A DNA stretch of 64,000 bases, taken from NCBI RefSeq assembly GCF_020172685.1, contig NZ_CP083986.1, positions 4,606,158 through 4,670,157 on the forward strand, read 5' to 3'. Position 1 is the stretch's first letter. Each line of letters begins with the position of its first letter. Below the pieces are notes generated by a model. The model was given only the letters and a program-made list of their open reading frames with translations, was not told where the DNA came from and ran no database searches. The DNA is from [Mycobacterium] nativiensis (GTDB taxonomy: Bacteria > Actinomycetota > Actinomycetes > Mycobacteriales > Mycobacteriaceae). This document shows positions 48,570 to 58,512 of this stretch, piece by piece. The position numbers were made by a program, and so were the translations under genes.

Positions 48570-50699
48570 CTACCCCCGTGGCAGGCCCAGCAACCGCTCG
48601 GCGGCCAGGGTCAGCAGGATCTGCTCGGTGCCGCCGGCGATGGACAGGCAGCGGGTGTTGAGGAAGTCGTGCACCTCACGCCCGGCGACCGCACCCGCCC
48701 CGGCGGTGACGTCCATCCGGTACTCGGCCAGCTCCTGGCGGTAGCGCACCCCGATCAGCTTGCGCACCGAGGACTCCGAGCCGGGGTCCTGCCCACCGAC
48801 GGCGAGCTGGGCGATGCGCTGATCCAGCAGCGAACCGGCCTGGGCGGCGATGATCAGCCGCGCCAGCCGGTCGTCGGTGGCGGTGTCCGGCTCCCGATCG
48901 GCCAGGGCCTTGAGCAGCTCCTCCATCGGGTTGCCCAGGGCGGTGCCGCCGGCGATCGCGACCCGCTCGTTCGCCAGCGTGGTACGGGCCAGCCGCCAGC
49001 CGTCATTGACCCCACCGACCACCATCTCGTCGGGGACGAAGACGTCGTCGAGGAAGACCTCGTTGAACAGTGCATCCCCGGTGATCTCCCGCAGCGGTCG
49101 GATGTCGATGCCCTCGGCGGTCATGTCGAGCAGGAAATAGGTGATGCCCTTGTGTTTCGGCGCGTCGGCATCGGTGCGGGCCAGGCAGATACCCCACTGC
49201 GAATCGTCGGCCCGCGACGTCCAGACCTTCTGCCCGGTCAGCCGCCAGCCGCCGTCGACCTTGACCGCCTTGGTACGCAGGGCGGCCAGGTCCGAGCCGG
49301 CGCCCGGCTCGGAGAACAGCTGGCACCAGAAGATCTCACCGGTCAGGGTGGCCGGGATGAACCGCTCGATCTGCTCGGCGGTGCCGTGCTCGAGGATGGT
49401 CGGCGCCGCCCACCAGCCGATCACCAGGTCCGGGCGAACGACACCTGCTGCGGCGAGCTCCTGGTCGATCACCAACTGCTCGGCGGGCCCGGCGGCGCGC
49501 CCGTAGGGCACCGGCCAGTGCGGGGCCAGCAGACCCGATTCGGCCAGCGCCGCCTGGCGCTGCTCGGCCGGCAGCGCGGCGATCCGGCCGGCCTCCGCGG
49601 CGATGGCGGGCCGCAGGTCGGCGATGTCGGTGTCCGCGCCGAGGTCCATCTCCAGCCGGCGTCGCACGCCGGCTCGGGTCAGCGCAGCCACTCGGCGCAG
49701 CCAGTGCTCGGCGCCGCCCAGCGCCTGGCCGATGCCGTAGGCCCGCCGCAGGTACAGGTGCGCGTCGTGCTCCCAGGTGATGCCGATGCCGCCGAGCACC
49801 TGGATGCAGTCCTTGGCATTGGCTTTCGCGGCGTCGATGCAGATGGCGGCGGCCACCGCGGCCGCGATCGAGAACTGCTGATCATCGGGGTCGGACGCGG
49901 CGCCGGCCGCGTCAGCCGCGGCGACCGCAGCCTGATCCGCCCGGCACAGCATTTCGGCACACAGGTGCTTGACGGCCTGGAAGCTGCCGATCGGCTTGCC
50001 GAACTGCTCGCGCACCTTGGCGTACTCGACGGCGGTGTCCAGGGCCCAACGCGCCACGCCGGACGCCTCCGCGGACAGCAGGGTGACGGCCAGGTGCTCC
50101 ACCCGGCTCCCTGCCTCGAGCAGCGTCGCCGGCGCGGCGGACAGCGTCACCTTGGCCAACGGCCGGGAGAAGTCGGTGGCGGTCAGCGGCTCGACCTGCA
50201 CCCCATCGGCGCGCGCGTCGACCAGCACCCACTGGGCACCGGCCGGCAGCAGCAACAACCCGTCGGCAGTGGCTCCCAGCACGCGCTCGGCGGTGCCGGA
50301 GACCTGCCCGGCAGCGGCGTCGAAGTCGACCGCGGCGGCAGCGGGGTCAATGGCTACGCCCGCGGAACGCTCACCGTTCGCCAGCGCCTCGGCCAGCTGC
50401 GGCTCGGTGACAACGACGGCCGCCAGCGCAGTGCTCGCGACCGGACCGGGAACCAGCGCCTTGGCGGCCTCGTCGACCATCGCGCACAGGTCTTCGATCC
50501 GGCCGCCGGCTCCGCCGTGCTCCTCGGCCACCGCCACTCCGAACAGGCCCAGCTCGGCCAGGCGGGCGAAAACCGGTTGCCAGGCATCGGGTTCGCCCAG
50601 CTCCACGGCCCGGATCGCCTCCGCGGTACCCGCTGCGGCGGCCCAGTCGCGGACCAGCTCACGAGCGGCGAGCTGTTCATCGGTGATGGTCACGGACAC
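48570..50699 (-). CDS. fadE34: Fused acyl-CoA dehydrogenase FadE34 (ChsE3)
   Basis: Natural fusion of two ACAD-like halves (709 aa), beta-type then alpha-type. The first half has REQFGKPIGSFQAVKHLCAEM and LGGIGITWEHDAHLYLRRA; the second has FSEPGAGSDLAALRTKAV and C-terminal IAGGTEQILLTLAAERLLGLPRG. In M. tuberculosis FadE34/ChsE3 dehydrogenates the five-carbon steroid side-chain CoA ester. GTG 50699 is chosen for GAGGAG 6 nt upstream, with GTG 50693 as alternative. A perfect KstR box lies 64 nt upstream. Orthologue of Rv3573c. Confidence 0.94.
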   Translation of the reverse strand: MSVTITDEQLAARELVRDWAAAAGTAEAIRAVELGEPDAWQPVFARLAELGLFGVAVAEEHGGAGGRIEDLCAMVDEAAKALVPGPVASTALAAVVVTEPQLAEALANGERSAGVAIDPAAAAVDFDAAAGQVSGTAERVLGATADGLLLLPAGAQWVLVDARADGVQVEPLTATDFSRPLAKVTLSAAPATLLEAGSRVEHLAVTLLSAEASGVARWALDTAVEYAKVREQFGKPIGSFQAVKHLCAEMLCRADQAAVAAADAAGAASDPDDQQFSIAAAVAAAICIDAAKANAKDCIQVLGGIGITWEHDAHLYLRRAYGIGQALGGAEHWLRRVAALTRAGVRRRLEMDLGADTDIADLRPAIAAEAGRIAALPAEQRQAALAESGLLAPHWPVPYGRAAGPAEQLVIDQELAAAGVVRPDLVIGWWAAPTILEHGTAEQIERFIPATLTGEIFWCQLFSEPGAGSDLAALRTKAVKVDGGWRLTGQKVWTSRADDSQWGICLARTDADAPKHKGITYFLLDMTAEGIDIRPLREITGDALFNEVFLDDVFVPDEMVVGGVNDGWRLARTTLANERVAIAGGTALGNPMEELLKALADREPDTATDDRLARLIIAAQAGSLLDQRIAQLAVGGQDPGSESSVRKLIGVRYRQELAEYRMDVTAGAGAVAGREVHDFLNTRCLSIAGGTEQILLTLAAERLLGLPRG

Positions 50700-50762
50700 G
50701 CTGGACTCCTCGATGTCATAACGAACTTGATGTCGGCGAGTGAGGAAGACCACCCCGCTCAC

Positions 50763-50776
50763 TAGAACGTGTTCTA
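50763..50776. promoter_or_regulatory. KstR operator between fadE34 and kstR
   Basis: TAGAACGTGTTCTA is a perfect palindrome and perfect match to TnnAACnnGTTnnA, the best site in the window. It can serve fadE34 and autoregulate kstR, whose start is 140 nt to the right. Confidence 0.93.
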
Positions 50777-50915
50777 ATAGTGCCAGCGTCTGACCGTCAA
50801 GTCGAACCGTTGTGGCAGGACACGTAGCGTCCCGCCGGTGTTGGAGGTGGGAGATTCACCCGGGCGATGCGTATCGTTACTGGCGAGTAGGTCAACTGAA
50901 GGAGCCGCCCACCAC

Positions 50916-51587
50916 ATGTCGTCATCAGCCGACAGCAATCCGGGCCGCAGATCGGGCACCCAACCGCGTGAGGTCATCAACGTGGCTGTGCTGACCGAAT
51001 CGGACCTCGGTTCCGAGGCGCAGCGGGAACGCCGCAAGCGCATCCTGGACGCGACCCTGGCGATCGCCTCCAAGGGTGGGTACGACGCTGTGCAGATGCG
51101 CGCGGTGGCCGACCGAGCTGACGTCGCCGTCGGCACGCTGTACCGGTACTTCCCGTCGAAGGTCCACCTGCTGGTCTCGGCGATGGGCCGGGAGATCGAG
51201 CGCATCGAGACCAAGACCGATCCGGCGGTATTCGCCGAAACCACCCGGCACCAGCGGCTCAACCTCGTGGTCAACAAGCTCAACCGCGCCATGCAGCGCA
51301 ACCCGCTGCTCACCGAAGCCATGACCCGGGCCTACGTCTTCGCCGACGCGTCGGCGGCCGGCGAGGTCGACCACGTCCAGAAGCTGATCGACTCGATGTT
51401 CGCCGGGGCGATGAGCGACGGCGAACCGACCGAGGAGCAGTACCACATCTCCCGGGTGATCTCCGACGTGTGGCTGTCCAACCTGCTCGCCTGGCTGACC
51501 CGGCGAGCATCGGCCACCGACTTCAGCACGCGGCTGGATCTGGCGGTCCGGCTGCTGATCGGCGACGACGACCGTCCCACGATCTGA
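50916..51587 (+). CDS. kstR: TetR family repressor KstR
   Basis: Master repressor of cholesterol side-chain and ring A/B genes. HTH MRAVADRADVAVGTLYRYFPSKVHLL lies after a basic EAQRERRKRILDATLAIA helix. The ATG at 50916 (GAAGGAG 11 nt upstream) gives 223 aa beginning SSSADSNPGRR; a start at the internal GTG of NVAVLTESDLG would give about the 199 aa annotated for Rv3574. It binds the TnnAACnnGTTnnA boxes listed here and responds to a 3-oxo-cholestenoyl-CoA ligand. Orthologue of Rv3574. Confidence 0.94.
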   Translation: MSSSADSNPGRRSGTQPREVINVAVLTESDLGSEAQRERRKRILDATLAIASKGGYDAVQMRAVADRADVAVGTLYRYFPSKVHLLVSAMGREIERIETKTDPAVFAETTRHQRLNLVVNKLNRAMQRNPLLTEAMTRAYVFADASAAGEVDHVQKLIDSMFAGAMSDGEPTEEQYHISRVISDVWLSNLLAWLTRRASATDFSTRLDLAVRLLIGDDDRPTI

Positions 51588-51599
51588 CCGGGTTCGCCG

Positions 51600-52520
51600 A
51601 TGCGCCTCAAACCCGGTCGTCCCGACCTCGCCGGATATGCGCACCGCTTCACCGTGCCGGCCGCGTCACCGGACGCACCACTGTCGCTGACCTGGTTGGG
51701 CGTATCGACCCTGCTGATCGATGACGGCTCGTCGGCGCTGCTCACCGACGGCTACTTCTCCCGGCCCGGCCTGACGCGCGTGCAGTTCGGCAAGGTGGCC
51801 CCTTCCCCCGCCCGGGTCGACGGCTGCCTGGCCCGCGCCGGGGTGCGCGATCTGGCGGCTGTGATCGCGGTACACACCCACATCGACCACGTACTGGATT
51901 CGGCGTTGGTCGCCGACCGTACCGGCGCGGTGTTGGTCGGTGGTGAGTCGGCCGCCAACGTGGGCCGCGGCCACGGCCTGGCCGAAGATCGTCTCGTGGT
52001 CGCGGTACCCGATCAGCCGATCACGTTGGGCGCCTATGACATCACCCTGATCGAGTCGCGGCACTGCCCGCCGGACCGGTTTCCCGGTTCGATCACCGCC
52101 CCCGTCATTCCACCGGTACGCGTGACGGCCTACCGGTGTGGCGAGTCGTGGTCGGTCGTGGTGGTGCATCGTCCGTCGGGCCGGCGCCTGTTGATCGTCG
52201 GCAGCGCCGGATTCGTCCCTGGCGCCCTGGCCGCACAGCGCGCCGACGTCGTGTATCTGGGTGTGGGCCAACTCGGTTTGCAGTCGCGGCGCTACCTGGC
52301 CGACTACTGGTCGGAGACGGTGCGCGCGGTCGGCGCCAAAACGGTGGTGTTGACCCATTGGGACGATTTCTTCCGGCCGCTGTCGAAACCGTTGCGCGCC
52401 TTGCCGTATGCCGGCGACGATCTGGACGTCTCGATGCGTGTTCTGGACGAGTTGGCCGAGGCTGACGGCGTCGCGCTCCACCTGCCCACGGTGTGGCGCC
52501 GTGAGGATCCGTGGATCTGA
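51600..52520 (+). CDS. Metallo-beta-lactamase-fold hydrolase (Rv3577-like)
   Basis: MBL-fold protein of 306 aa. HTHIDHVLDSALV carries the zinc motif HxHxDH; LIESRHCPP and VVLTHWDDFFRP supply later ligands. No signal peptide. Substrate unknown. In M. tuberculosis Rv3577 follows a LacI-type gene and lppH, both absent here, so it directly follows kstR. The arsB-like permease starts inside its last 10 nt. Confidence 0.83.
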   Translation: MRLKPGRPDLAGYAHRFTVPAASPDAPLSLTWLGVSTLLIDDGSSALLTDGYFSRPGLTRVQFGKVAPSPARVDGCLARAGVRDLAAVIAVHTHIDHVLDSALVADRTGAVLVGGESAANVGRGHGLAEDRLVVAVPDQPITLGAYDITLIESRHCPPDRFPGSITAPVIPPVRVTAYRCGESWSVVVVHRPSGRRLLIVGSAGFVPGALAAQRADVVYLGVGQLGLQSRRYLADYWSETVRAVGAKTVVLTHWDDFFRPLSKPLRALPYAGDDLDVSMRVLDELAEADGVALHLPTVWRREDPWI

Positions 52521-53761
52521 AGCCCGCTCTTGCGCTGCTGCTGCTCGCTGTGGTGCTGGGGTTCGCGGTGGCCCGTCCGCGGGGCTGGCCGGAGGTTTTC
52601 GCCGCGGTGCCGGCCGCCGGGATCCTGGTTGCGACCGGGGCGATCTCCATGCACGACGCGGCCGCCGAAGCCGCCGGCCTGCTGCGGGTGGTGGCCTTCC
52701 TGGGCGCGGTGCTGGTGCTGGCGCAACTCTGCGATGACGAGGGCCTGTTCGAGGCCGCGGGTGCGGCGATGGCCCGGGGCGACATCGGCCCGCCGCAACA
52801 TCTGCTGCGCCGCGTCTTCGTGATCGCCGCCGCCCTGACCGCGGTGTTGAGTCTGGACGCGACGGTGCTGTTGCTGACCCCGGTGGTGCTGATGATGGCC
52901 CGCCGACGCCGGGCGCCGATCCGGCCACACGCCTACGCGACCGCGCACCTGGCCAACACCGCGTCCCTGCTGCTTCCGGTGTCCAACCTGACCAATCTGC
53001 TGGCGTTCCACCAGGCCGGCCTGTCCTTCGTGAAGTTCACCGCGCTGATGACAGCCCCGTGGCTCGCCGCCACCGCGGTCGTGTACCTGATCTTCCGGTG
53101 GTTCTTCCGCGCCGATCTGCGAGCGACACCGGTACACCTGCACGCCGGCCCACCACCGCCGGTCCCGGTGTTCGTGCTGGTGGTGCTGGGCCTGACGCTG
53201 CTCGGCTTCGTGATCGCCGAGACGATCGGCATCGCTCCGGCCTGGGCGGCGTTCGCCGGTGCCGCCGTTCTGGCGGCCCGCGCGTTGGCCCAACGGCGCA
53301 GCACCCCGGCTGGGATTCTGCGGTCGGCCAACCTGGGGTTTCTGGTGTTCGTGCTGGCCCTGGGCGTGGTGGTGCGCGCCGTCGTCGACAACGGACTGGG
53401 CGAGCGAATGAGCGCGGTGCTGCCGGAGGGCTCCGGGCTGCTGGCACTGCTGGGTGTCGCAGCGGTGGCCGCCGTACTGGCCAACGTGGTCAACAACCTG
53501 CCGGCAACGCTGGTGCTGGCGCCGCTGGTGGCTCCCAGCGGGCCGGTCGCGGTACTTGCGGTGTTGATCGGCGTCAACATCGGACCCAACCTGACCTATG
53601 CCGGTTCGCTGTCGAATCTGCTGTGGCGCAGGGTGTTACGCCGATACCGTGTGCCCGCCGGCGTCGGCGAGTACACCCGGCTGGGTTTGTGCACGGTTCC
53701 GGCGACTCTGGCGGTGGCCGTGCTCGCACTGTGGGCCGGTGCGCGAATGCTGGGCGTCTAG
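52511..53761 (+). CDS. arsB2: ArsB/NhaD-type permease (Rv3578-like)
   Basis: Integral-membrane transporter of 416 aa with about ten to twelve hydrophobic helices and the ion transporter superfamily hallmarks LSLDATVLLLTPVVL and ANVVNNLPATLVLAPL. Related to ArsB arsenite pumps, but no arsenic genes (arsR, arsC) are nearby, so the substrate is open. GTG start overlaps the MBL-fold gene by 10 nt. Confidence 0.85.
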   Translation: MDLKPALALLLLAVVLGFAVARPRGWPEVFAAVPAAGILVATGAISMHDAAAEAAGLLRVVAFLGAVLVLAQLCDDEGLFEAAGAAMARGDIGPPQHLLRRVFVIAAALTAVLSLDATVLLLTPVVLMMARRRRAPIRPHAYATAHLANTASLLLPVSNLTNLLAFHQAGLSFVKFTALMTAPWLAATAVVYLIFRWFFRADLRATPVHLHAGPPPPVPVFVLVVLGLTLLGFVIAETIGIAPAWAAFAGAAVLAARALAQRRSTPAGILRSANLGFLVFVLALGVVVRAVVDNGLGERMSAVLPEGSGLLALLGVAAVAAVLANVVNNLPATLVLAPLVAPSGPVAVLAVLIGVNIGPNLTYAGSLSNLLWRRVLRRYRVPAGVGEYTRLGLCTVPATLAVAVLALWAGARMLGV

Positions 53762-53765
53762 GGCG

Positions 53766-54674
53766 TCAGCCTGGTGGGCGGCGAACCGCCTGCGGCAGCG
53801 GCATTCCCAGCTCGGCCAGCACGGCGCGCAGCCTGGTCGGATAGTCGGTGATGAGACCGTCGACGCCCGCCGCGATCTGCTCGCGCATGGCGCCGGCGTC
53901 GTTGACCGTCCACGGGATCACGGTGAGCCCCGCCGCGTGCGCGCGGCCGACGAACGCCCGGTCCACCACCGTGTACTGCGGGGACACGATGTCGGCGCCC
54001 GCGGAGATCGCCCCGGCGATCGGATCAGCACCCTGCTCCCACAGTGCGACAAGGGGAATCGTGGGTTCGGCGGCGCGCACGATCGGCAGGGTTCGCCAGT
54101 CAAAGCTCTGGATCTCAACGGAGTCGAGCCGGCCCGCCGCACGCACAGCAGCCAGCACTACATCGACCAGCAGTTGCGGACTCTCGGCATCGACCTTGGT
54201 CTCGATATTGAACCGCACGTCGGCGCGATAGTCCTCAACGAGCGCGAAGACCTCCGGGAGTGTCGCGATCACGTTGCCCCGCACGACTTCCGCATTCGGA
54301 AACTGCGGCAACAGCTTGCCGCAGTCCAAGGTGCGGACCTGGGCCAGGGTGAGGTCACCCACCCGCTTACCCACATAGGGGTATTGCGGGTCGTCGGCGA
54401 AGGCGGGACCGGTGTCGGCGCACTTCTCCGGCTCGATCACCGGGTCATGCCAGACCAGCGGCTGGGCGTCGCGGGTCAGGACGATGTCCAATTCCAGTGT
54501 GCTCACACCCAGTTCAAGGGACTTGGCGAATGCGCGCAGCGAACTCTCGGTGGTTTCTCCGCGGCCGCCGCGATGCGACTGCAGATCGAATCCCGCCGGC
54601 AAGGCCTGCACGGACGTCATCGGGACCACCATCGCAACCGCCAGCGCCAGGGCAACGGCGGCGCTGCGAATCAC
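53766..54674 (-). CDS. Secreted glycerophosphodiester phosphodiesterase family protein
   Basis: GDPD of 302 aa. The signal peptide (about residues 1-24, [20 protein letters not shown]) indicates export. The TIM-barrel active site is intact: [13 protein letters not shown] (His-Arg), [19 protein letters not shown] (Glu, Asp, His) and FNIETKVD (Glu-x-Lys). It would hydrolyse glycerophosphodiesters to glycerol-3-phosphate and alcohol. ATG overlaps the rlmB stop by 4 nt, so it is read from the cysS-rlmB transcript. No gene at this place in M. tuberculosis. Confidence 0.85.
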   Translation of the reverse strand: MIRSAAVALALAVAMVVPMTSVQALPAGFDLQSHRGGRGETTESSLRAFAKSLELGVSTLELDIVLTRDAQPLVWHDPVIEPEKCADTGPAFADDPQYPYVGKRVGDLTLAQVRTLDCGKLLPQFPNAEVVRGNVIATLPEVFALVEDYRADVRFNIETKVDAESPQLLVDVVLAAVRAAGRLDSVEIQSFDWRTLPIVRAAEPTIPLVALWEQGADPIAGAISAGADIVSPQYTVVDRAFVGRAHAAGLTVIPWTVNDAGAMREQIAAGVDGLITDYPTRLRAVLAELGMPLPQAVRRPPG

Positions 54675-55612
54675 CGTCGCTGACGCGCGATCTCGGCCAG
54701 CACTACCCCGGCGGCCACCGACGCGTTGAGCGACTCGGTGGGCCCGGACATCGGAATCGAGACGATCGCATCGCAGTTCTGCCGGACCAGCCGGGACAGC
54801 CCCTTGCCCTCGGAACCGACGACCAGCACCATCGGGCTGGCGCCGTCCAACTCATCGACCACGGTGTCGCCGCCGGCGTCCAGGCCGACGATCTGCAGGC
54901 CGCGATCTGCCCACGCCTTCAGGGTTTGGTTCAGGTTTGACGCGCGCGCGATCGGAACCCGCGCTGCCGCACCGGCACTGGTACGCCAGGCCACCGCGGT
55001 CACCGATGCCGACCGACGCTGCGGGATGACCACGCCGTGCCCGCCGAACGCCGCCACCGACCGCACGATGGCGCCGAGGTTGCGAGGATCAGAGATGTTG
55101 TCCAGTGCGACCAGCAGCGGCGGCGCGACATCGCGCCGCGCGGCGGCCAGGAGGTCGTCGGGATGCGCGTACTGATACGGCGGGACCTGAAGCGCGATGC
55201 CCTGGTGCAGCCCGTTGGTGGTCATCTTGTCCAGATCCGACCGCGGGACTTCCAAGATCGGCAAGCCGGAATCGGCGGCGCGGGTTACCGATTCGGTCAG
55301 CCGTTCGTCGGCTTCGGCACCGAGTGCGACGTAGAGCGCGGTGGCCGGAATCCCGGCCCGCAGGCATTCCAGCACCGGGTTGCGGCCCAGGACGGTTTCA
55401 CTCTCGTCGGCGCGTTTGGAGGTCCGATACGCCCGCTGCTTGGCGGCACGCTTAGCGGCCTTGGCCGCCGGGTGGTATTCCCGCTGGTGCGCCGGCGGGG
55501 TGGCGCCGCGCCCCTCAAGCCCACGGCGGCGCTGACCACCGGAACCTACGGTTGGGCCCTTCTTGGTGCCGGGTTTGCGCACCGCACCCTTGCGCTTGGA
55601 GTTGCCGGCCAT
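54671..55612 (-). CDS. rlmB: 23S rRNA 2'-O-methyltransferase, TrmH/RlmB family
   Basis: SPOUT methyltransferase (313 aa). After a basic tail (residues 1-75) comes [16 protein letters not shown], the substrate-binding domain, and the SPOUT motifs [33 protein letters not shown] and [16 protein letters not shown]. Likely methylates G2251-equivalent of 23S rRNA. Its ATG abuts the cysS TAG. Orthologue of Rv3579c. Confidence 0.9.
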   Translation of the reverse strand: MAGNSKRKGAVRKPGTKKGPTVGSGGQRRRGLEGRGATPPAHQREYHPAAKAAKRAAKQRAYRTSKRADESETVLGRNPVLECLRAGIPATALYVALGAEADERLTESVTRAADSGLPILEVPRSDLDKMTTNGLHQGIALQVPPYQYAHPDDLLAAARRDVAPPLLVALDNISDPRNLGAIVRSVAAFGGHGVVIPQRRSASVTAVAWRTSAGAAARVPIARASNLNQTLKAWADRGLQIVGLDAGGDTVVDELDGASPMVLVVGSEGKGLSRLVRQNCDAIVSIPMSGPTESLNASVAAGVVLAEIARQRR

Positions 55613-57022
55613 CTATGCGGTTCCCTCCACCAGCAGCGACCACTGCGGACCATCCCCGGTATCGGTGACGTCGATACCGGCATCCTTGAGCCGGCCCCGG
55701 ATCTCGTCGGCCAGCGCCCAGTCCTGTTCGGCACGAGCGGTCGCCCGACGCTCAAGTTCGGCGCGCACCAACACGTCGACCGCCGCCAGCGCCGCCGACG
55801 TCTCGTCGCGCGACTCCCAGCGCTCGTCGAGCGGGTCGCAGCCCAGCACGTTCATCATCGCCCGGATGGCGCCGGCCGCGGCCAGCGCACCCTCGTGGTC
55901 GCCGGAGTCCAGCGCCCGGTTGCCCTCCGCGCGGGTCCGGTGCACCTCGGCCAGGGCGATCGGCACCGAGAGGTCGTCGTCGAGGGCAGCGGCGAAGCGG
56001 TCCGTCCAGGTGCTGGGCACCACCGCGCCCACCCGACTGCGCACGCGGTGCAGGAAGTCCTCGATACCGACGTAGGCGTTGACGGCGTCGTGCAGGGCCG
56101 TCTCGGAGAACTCCAGCATCGACCGGTAGTGCGCACTGCCCAGGTAGTACCGCAGTTCGGCGGGCCGCACCCGCTCCAGCACCGCCGACATCGACAGCAC
56201 GTTGCCCAGCGACTTGCTCATCTTCTCGCCGCCGAGGGTGACCCAGCCGTTGTGCAGCCAATAGTTCGCGAATCCGTCTCCGGCGGCACGGCTCTGAGCG
56301 ATCTCGTTCTCGTGGTGCGGGAAGACCAGGTCCATCCCGCCGCAGTGGATGTCGAATTCGGTGCCGAGGTAGGACCGGGCCATCGCCGAACACTCCAGAT
56401 GCCAGCCCGGCCGGCCCGGGCCCCAGGGCGTCGGCCAGCTGGGCTCCCCGGGCTTGGCGCCCTTCCACAGCGTGAAGTCGCGCGGATCGCGTTTGCCGGT
56501 GGCGACACCCTCGCCCTGATGCACGTCGTCGATCCGGTGACCGGACAGCTGGCCGTACTCGGGGTAGCTGAGCACGTCGAAGTACACGTCGCCGCCTCCG
56601 GCGTAGGCGTGACCCCGCTCGATCAGCCGCTCGATCAGCTCGACCATCTGGGTGATGTGCCCGGTGGCGCGGGGCTCGGCCGACGGGGGCAGCACGCCCA
56701 GCGCCTCGTAGGCGGCGGTGAACTCTCGTTCGTAGGTGGCGGCCCACTCCCACCAGGGCCGGCCCGCCGCGGCAGCCTTGGTCAGGATCTTGTCGTCGAT
56801 GTCGGTCACGTTGCGGACGAAGGCGACGTCGTACCCGCGGGCGGTCAGCCAGCGGCGCAACACGTCGAACGCAACACCGCTGCGAACGTGACCGATGTGG
56901 GGGGCCGCCTGGACGGTGGCACCGCATAGATAAATGGACACGTGGCCGGGCCGCAGCGGAACGAAGTCACGAACGGCGCCGGTTGCCGTGTCGTGCAGCC
57001 TCAGGCTGGGGCGATCGGTCAC
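55613..57022 (-). CDS. cysS: Cysteinyl-tRNA synthetase
   Basis: Class I aminoacyl-tRNA synthetase of 469 aa. The HIGH motif is in [10 protein letters not shown] (near residue 40) and KMSKS is in [10 protein letters not shown] (near 270). The zinc-site cysteine is in YLCGATVQ and later His/Cys in [10 protein letters not shown] and [14 protein letters not shown]. Distinct from MshC by its C-terminal anticodon-binding region. Orthologue of Rv3580c. Confidence 0.96.
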   Translation of the reverse strand: MTDRPSLRLHDTATGAVRDFVPLRPGHVSIYLCGATVQAAPHIGHVRSGVAFDVLRRWLTARGYDVAFVRNVTDIDDKILTKAAAAGRPWWEWAATYEREFTAAYEALGVLPPSAEPRATGHITQMVELIERLIERGHAYAGGGDVYFDVLSYPEYGQLSGHRIDDVHQGEGVATGKRDPRDFTLWKGAKPGEPSWPTPWGPGRPGWHLECSAMARSYLGTEFDIHCGGMDLVFPHHENEIAQSRAAGDGFANYWLHNGWVTLGGEKMSKSLGNVLSMSAVLERVRPAELRYYLGSAHYRSMLEFSETALHDAVNAYVGIEDFLHRVRSRVGAVVPSTWTDRFAAALDDDLSVPIALAEVHRTRAEGNRALDSGDHEGALAAAGAIRAMMNVLGCDPLDERWESRDETSAALAAVDVLVRAELERRATARAEQDWALADEIRGRLKDAGIDVTDTGDGPQWSLLVEGTA

Positions 57023-57159
57023 GACGGGCCAGCTTACCGGGCGAACGACGGGCCTCCGTCGTCACTGCACTTCGAGAACGCTCGTACCCCGCTCTATCAG
57101 GCGATTGCCAGGTGAGGGCACCTCTTGCCACATGTGTGGACAGGCGGTCACCGGTGGCA

Positions 57160-57165
57160 TATATT
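57160..57165 (+). promoter_or_regulatory. Candidate -10 element, leaderless
   Basis: TATATT lies 6 nt before the GTG of the secreted Ala/Met-rich protein and no Shine-Dalgarno is visible. Initiation at the normal distance would fall on the GTG, giving a leaderless mRNA, which is common in mycobacteria. Confidence 0.5.
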
Positions 57166-57171
57166 GCGGCT

Positions 57172-58020
57172 GTGACTAATCGTCTGGTGGCTGTCTCTGG
57201 CGCCCTTCTGGCTGCGGCCGCAATCGCATCATCCGGCACCGCGTTCGCCGATGAGCCAAACAACAACAACCAGCCCCAGCCTCAGCCCGCAGAGGTTGTG
57301 TCCGCCCCGGCCGAGCAGCCGGAGGGCGCAGGTATCCCGGTCGAGCATCAGGAGGCGATGCAGGAGGCCCAGGCCGAGCAGCAGCGCCAGCAGGCCGAGC
57401 AACAGGCCGACCAGATGGGTCAGACCGCCTCTACCGCCGGCGCGAGCGCCAGCACCGCGAGCATGGCTGCGATGGGTCCCCAGATCGGCATGCAGATGGC
57501 GATGATGGCCCCGATGTTGGCGATGTACGCCCCGATGATGGGTATGCCCCTGCTGACCTCCGGCCTGGGCAGCCTGGGAGCGGCCAACGGTGCCGGTGCC
57601 GGCGCGCAAGCCGCCACCCAGGCCGCCACAGACGCGGCCGGTTCGGCCGCGGCCACGGACCCCTTCGCTCTGACCACACCGGCCGAGGTTCCGACGTCCC
57701 TGGCCTCTGACTTGGGCCTGGGCCACGACTTCACCCCCGTCCTCGACCCGTCGCTTCTGTCGGATCCCTTCCTCGGGGCCGGAGCTGACACGGCTGGCGG
57801 AGTTATCGACGCCGCTGGCGCTGGAGCTGACGCCGCTGCCACGGGTGCTGCTGCGGGAGCCGACGCTGCCGCTGCGGGAGCTGACGCTGCCACCAACATT
57901 GGTCTCGACACTGCCGGCGCCGTTGGGGACACCGTCGCTCAGGGCGCCGGTGACATCGGCGCAGCCGTTGCCACCGAAGCCACCTGCGGCGTCCTCGGCG
58001 CCCTCTTCGGCGTCTGCTGA
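57172..58020 (+). CDS. Secreted Ala/Gln/Met-rich protein of unknown function
   Basis: Low-complexity exported protein of 282 aa. Signal peptide VTNRLVAVSGALLAAAAIASSGTAFA|DE (about residues 1-25). Then a Pro/Gln segment, a Gln/Glu-rich helix (EHQEAMQEAQAEQQRQQAEQ, near 62-81), a Met-rich stretch QIGMQMAMMAPMLAM (near 104-118), and an Ala/Gly/Asp repeat (AGADAA units, near 205-245). It ends ATCGVLGALFGVC with two Cys. No recognised family. GTG chosen for the signal peptide; a longer upstream frame is not credible. Confidence 0.75.
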   Translation: MTNRLVAVSGALLAAAAIASSGTAFADEPNNNNQPQPQPAEVVSAPAEQPEGAGIPVEHQEAMQEAQAEQQRQQAEQQADQMGQTASTAGASASTASMAAMGPQIGMQMAMMAPMLAMYAPMMGMPLLTSGLGSLGAANGAGAGAQAATQAATDAAGSAAATDPFALTTPAEVPTSLASDLGLGHDFTPVLDPSLLSDPFLGAGADTAGGVIDAAGAGADAAATGAAAGADAAAAGADAATNIGLDTAGAVGDTVAQGAGDIGAAVATEATCGVLGALFGVC

Positions 58021-58035
58021 TCCGCTCCGCGCGAA

Positions 58036-58512
58036 CTAGCGCGGCACCACCAGCGCGGTAGCCACCGCAGCCAGTCCCTCACCACGGCCGGTCAATCCGA
58101 GTCCGTCGGTGGTGGTCGCCGACACCGAAACCGGCGCCCCCAGCAGGTCGGACAGCAGTTGCTGCGCCTCGGCCCGGCGCGGCCCGATCTTCGGCCGGTT
58201 ACCGATGACCTGCACCGCGGCATTGCCGATCGCGAATCCGTTGTCTGCGAGCAGCCCGTGCACATGTCCGAGCATGACGGCACCGGTCACCTGCGCCCAT
58301 CGTGGATCGTCGACACCGAAGACCGTGCCCAGGTCCCCCAACCCGGCCGCCGAGAGCAGCGCGTCGCACAATGCGTGCGCGGCGACGTCGCCGTCGGAAT
58401 GCCCGGCGCAGCCGTCGGCATCGTCGAACAACAGTCCCAGCAGCCAGCAGGGCCGCCCCGGCTCGATCGGATGCACGTCAGTGCCCAGGCCGACCCGCGG
58501 CAGCGCTGTCAT
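58036..58512 (-). CDS. ispF: 2-C-methyl-D-erythritol 2,4-cyclodiphosphate synthase
   Basis: MEP-pathway enzyme (158 aa). [12 protein letters not shown] provides metal-binding Asp and His, and [20 protein letters not shown] the second His and substrate loop; [18 protein letters not shown] is the C-terminal nucleotide motif. It overlaps ispD by 4 nt. Orthologue of Rv3581c. Confidence 0.96.
   Translation of the reverse strand: MTALPRVGLGTDVHPIEPGRPCWLLGLLFDDADGCAGHSDGDVAAHALCDALLSAAGLGDLGTVFGVDDPRWAQVTGAVMLGHVHGLLADNGFAIGNAAVQVIGNRPKIGPRRAEAQQLLSDLLGAPVSVSATTTDGLGLTGRGEGLAAVATALVVPR

Noticed and set aside
48510..50765. A 751-codon open frame on the plus strand opposite fadE34
   Set aside because: It is the antisense shadow of fadE34, created by the strong third-position GC bias. 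It has no family motifs or RBS, and its low-complexity composition (Gly, Arg, His, Asp, Val) is typical of such shadows.
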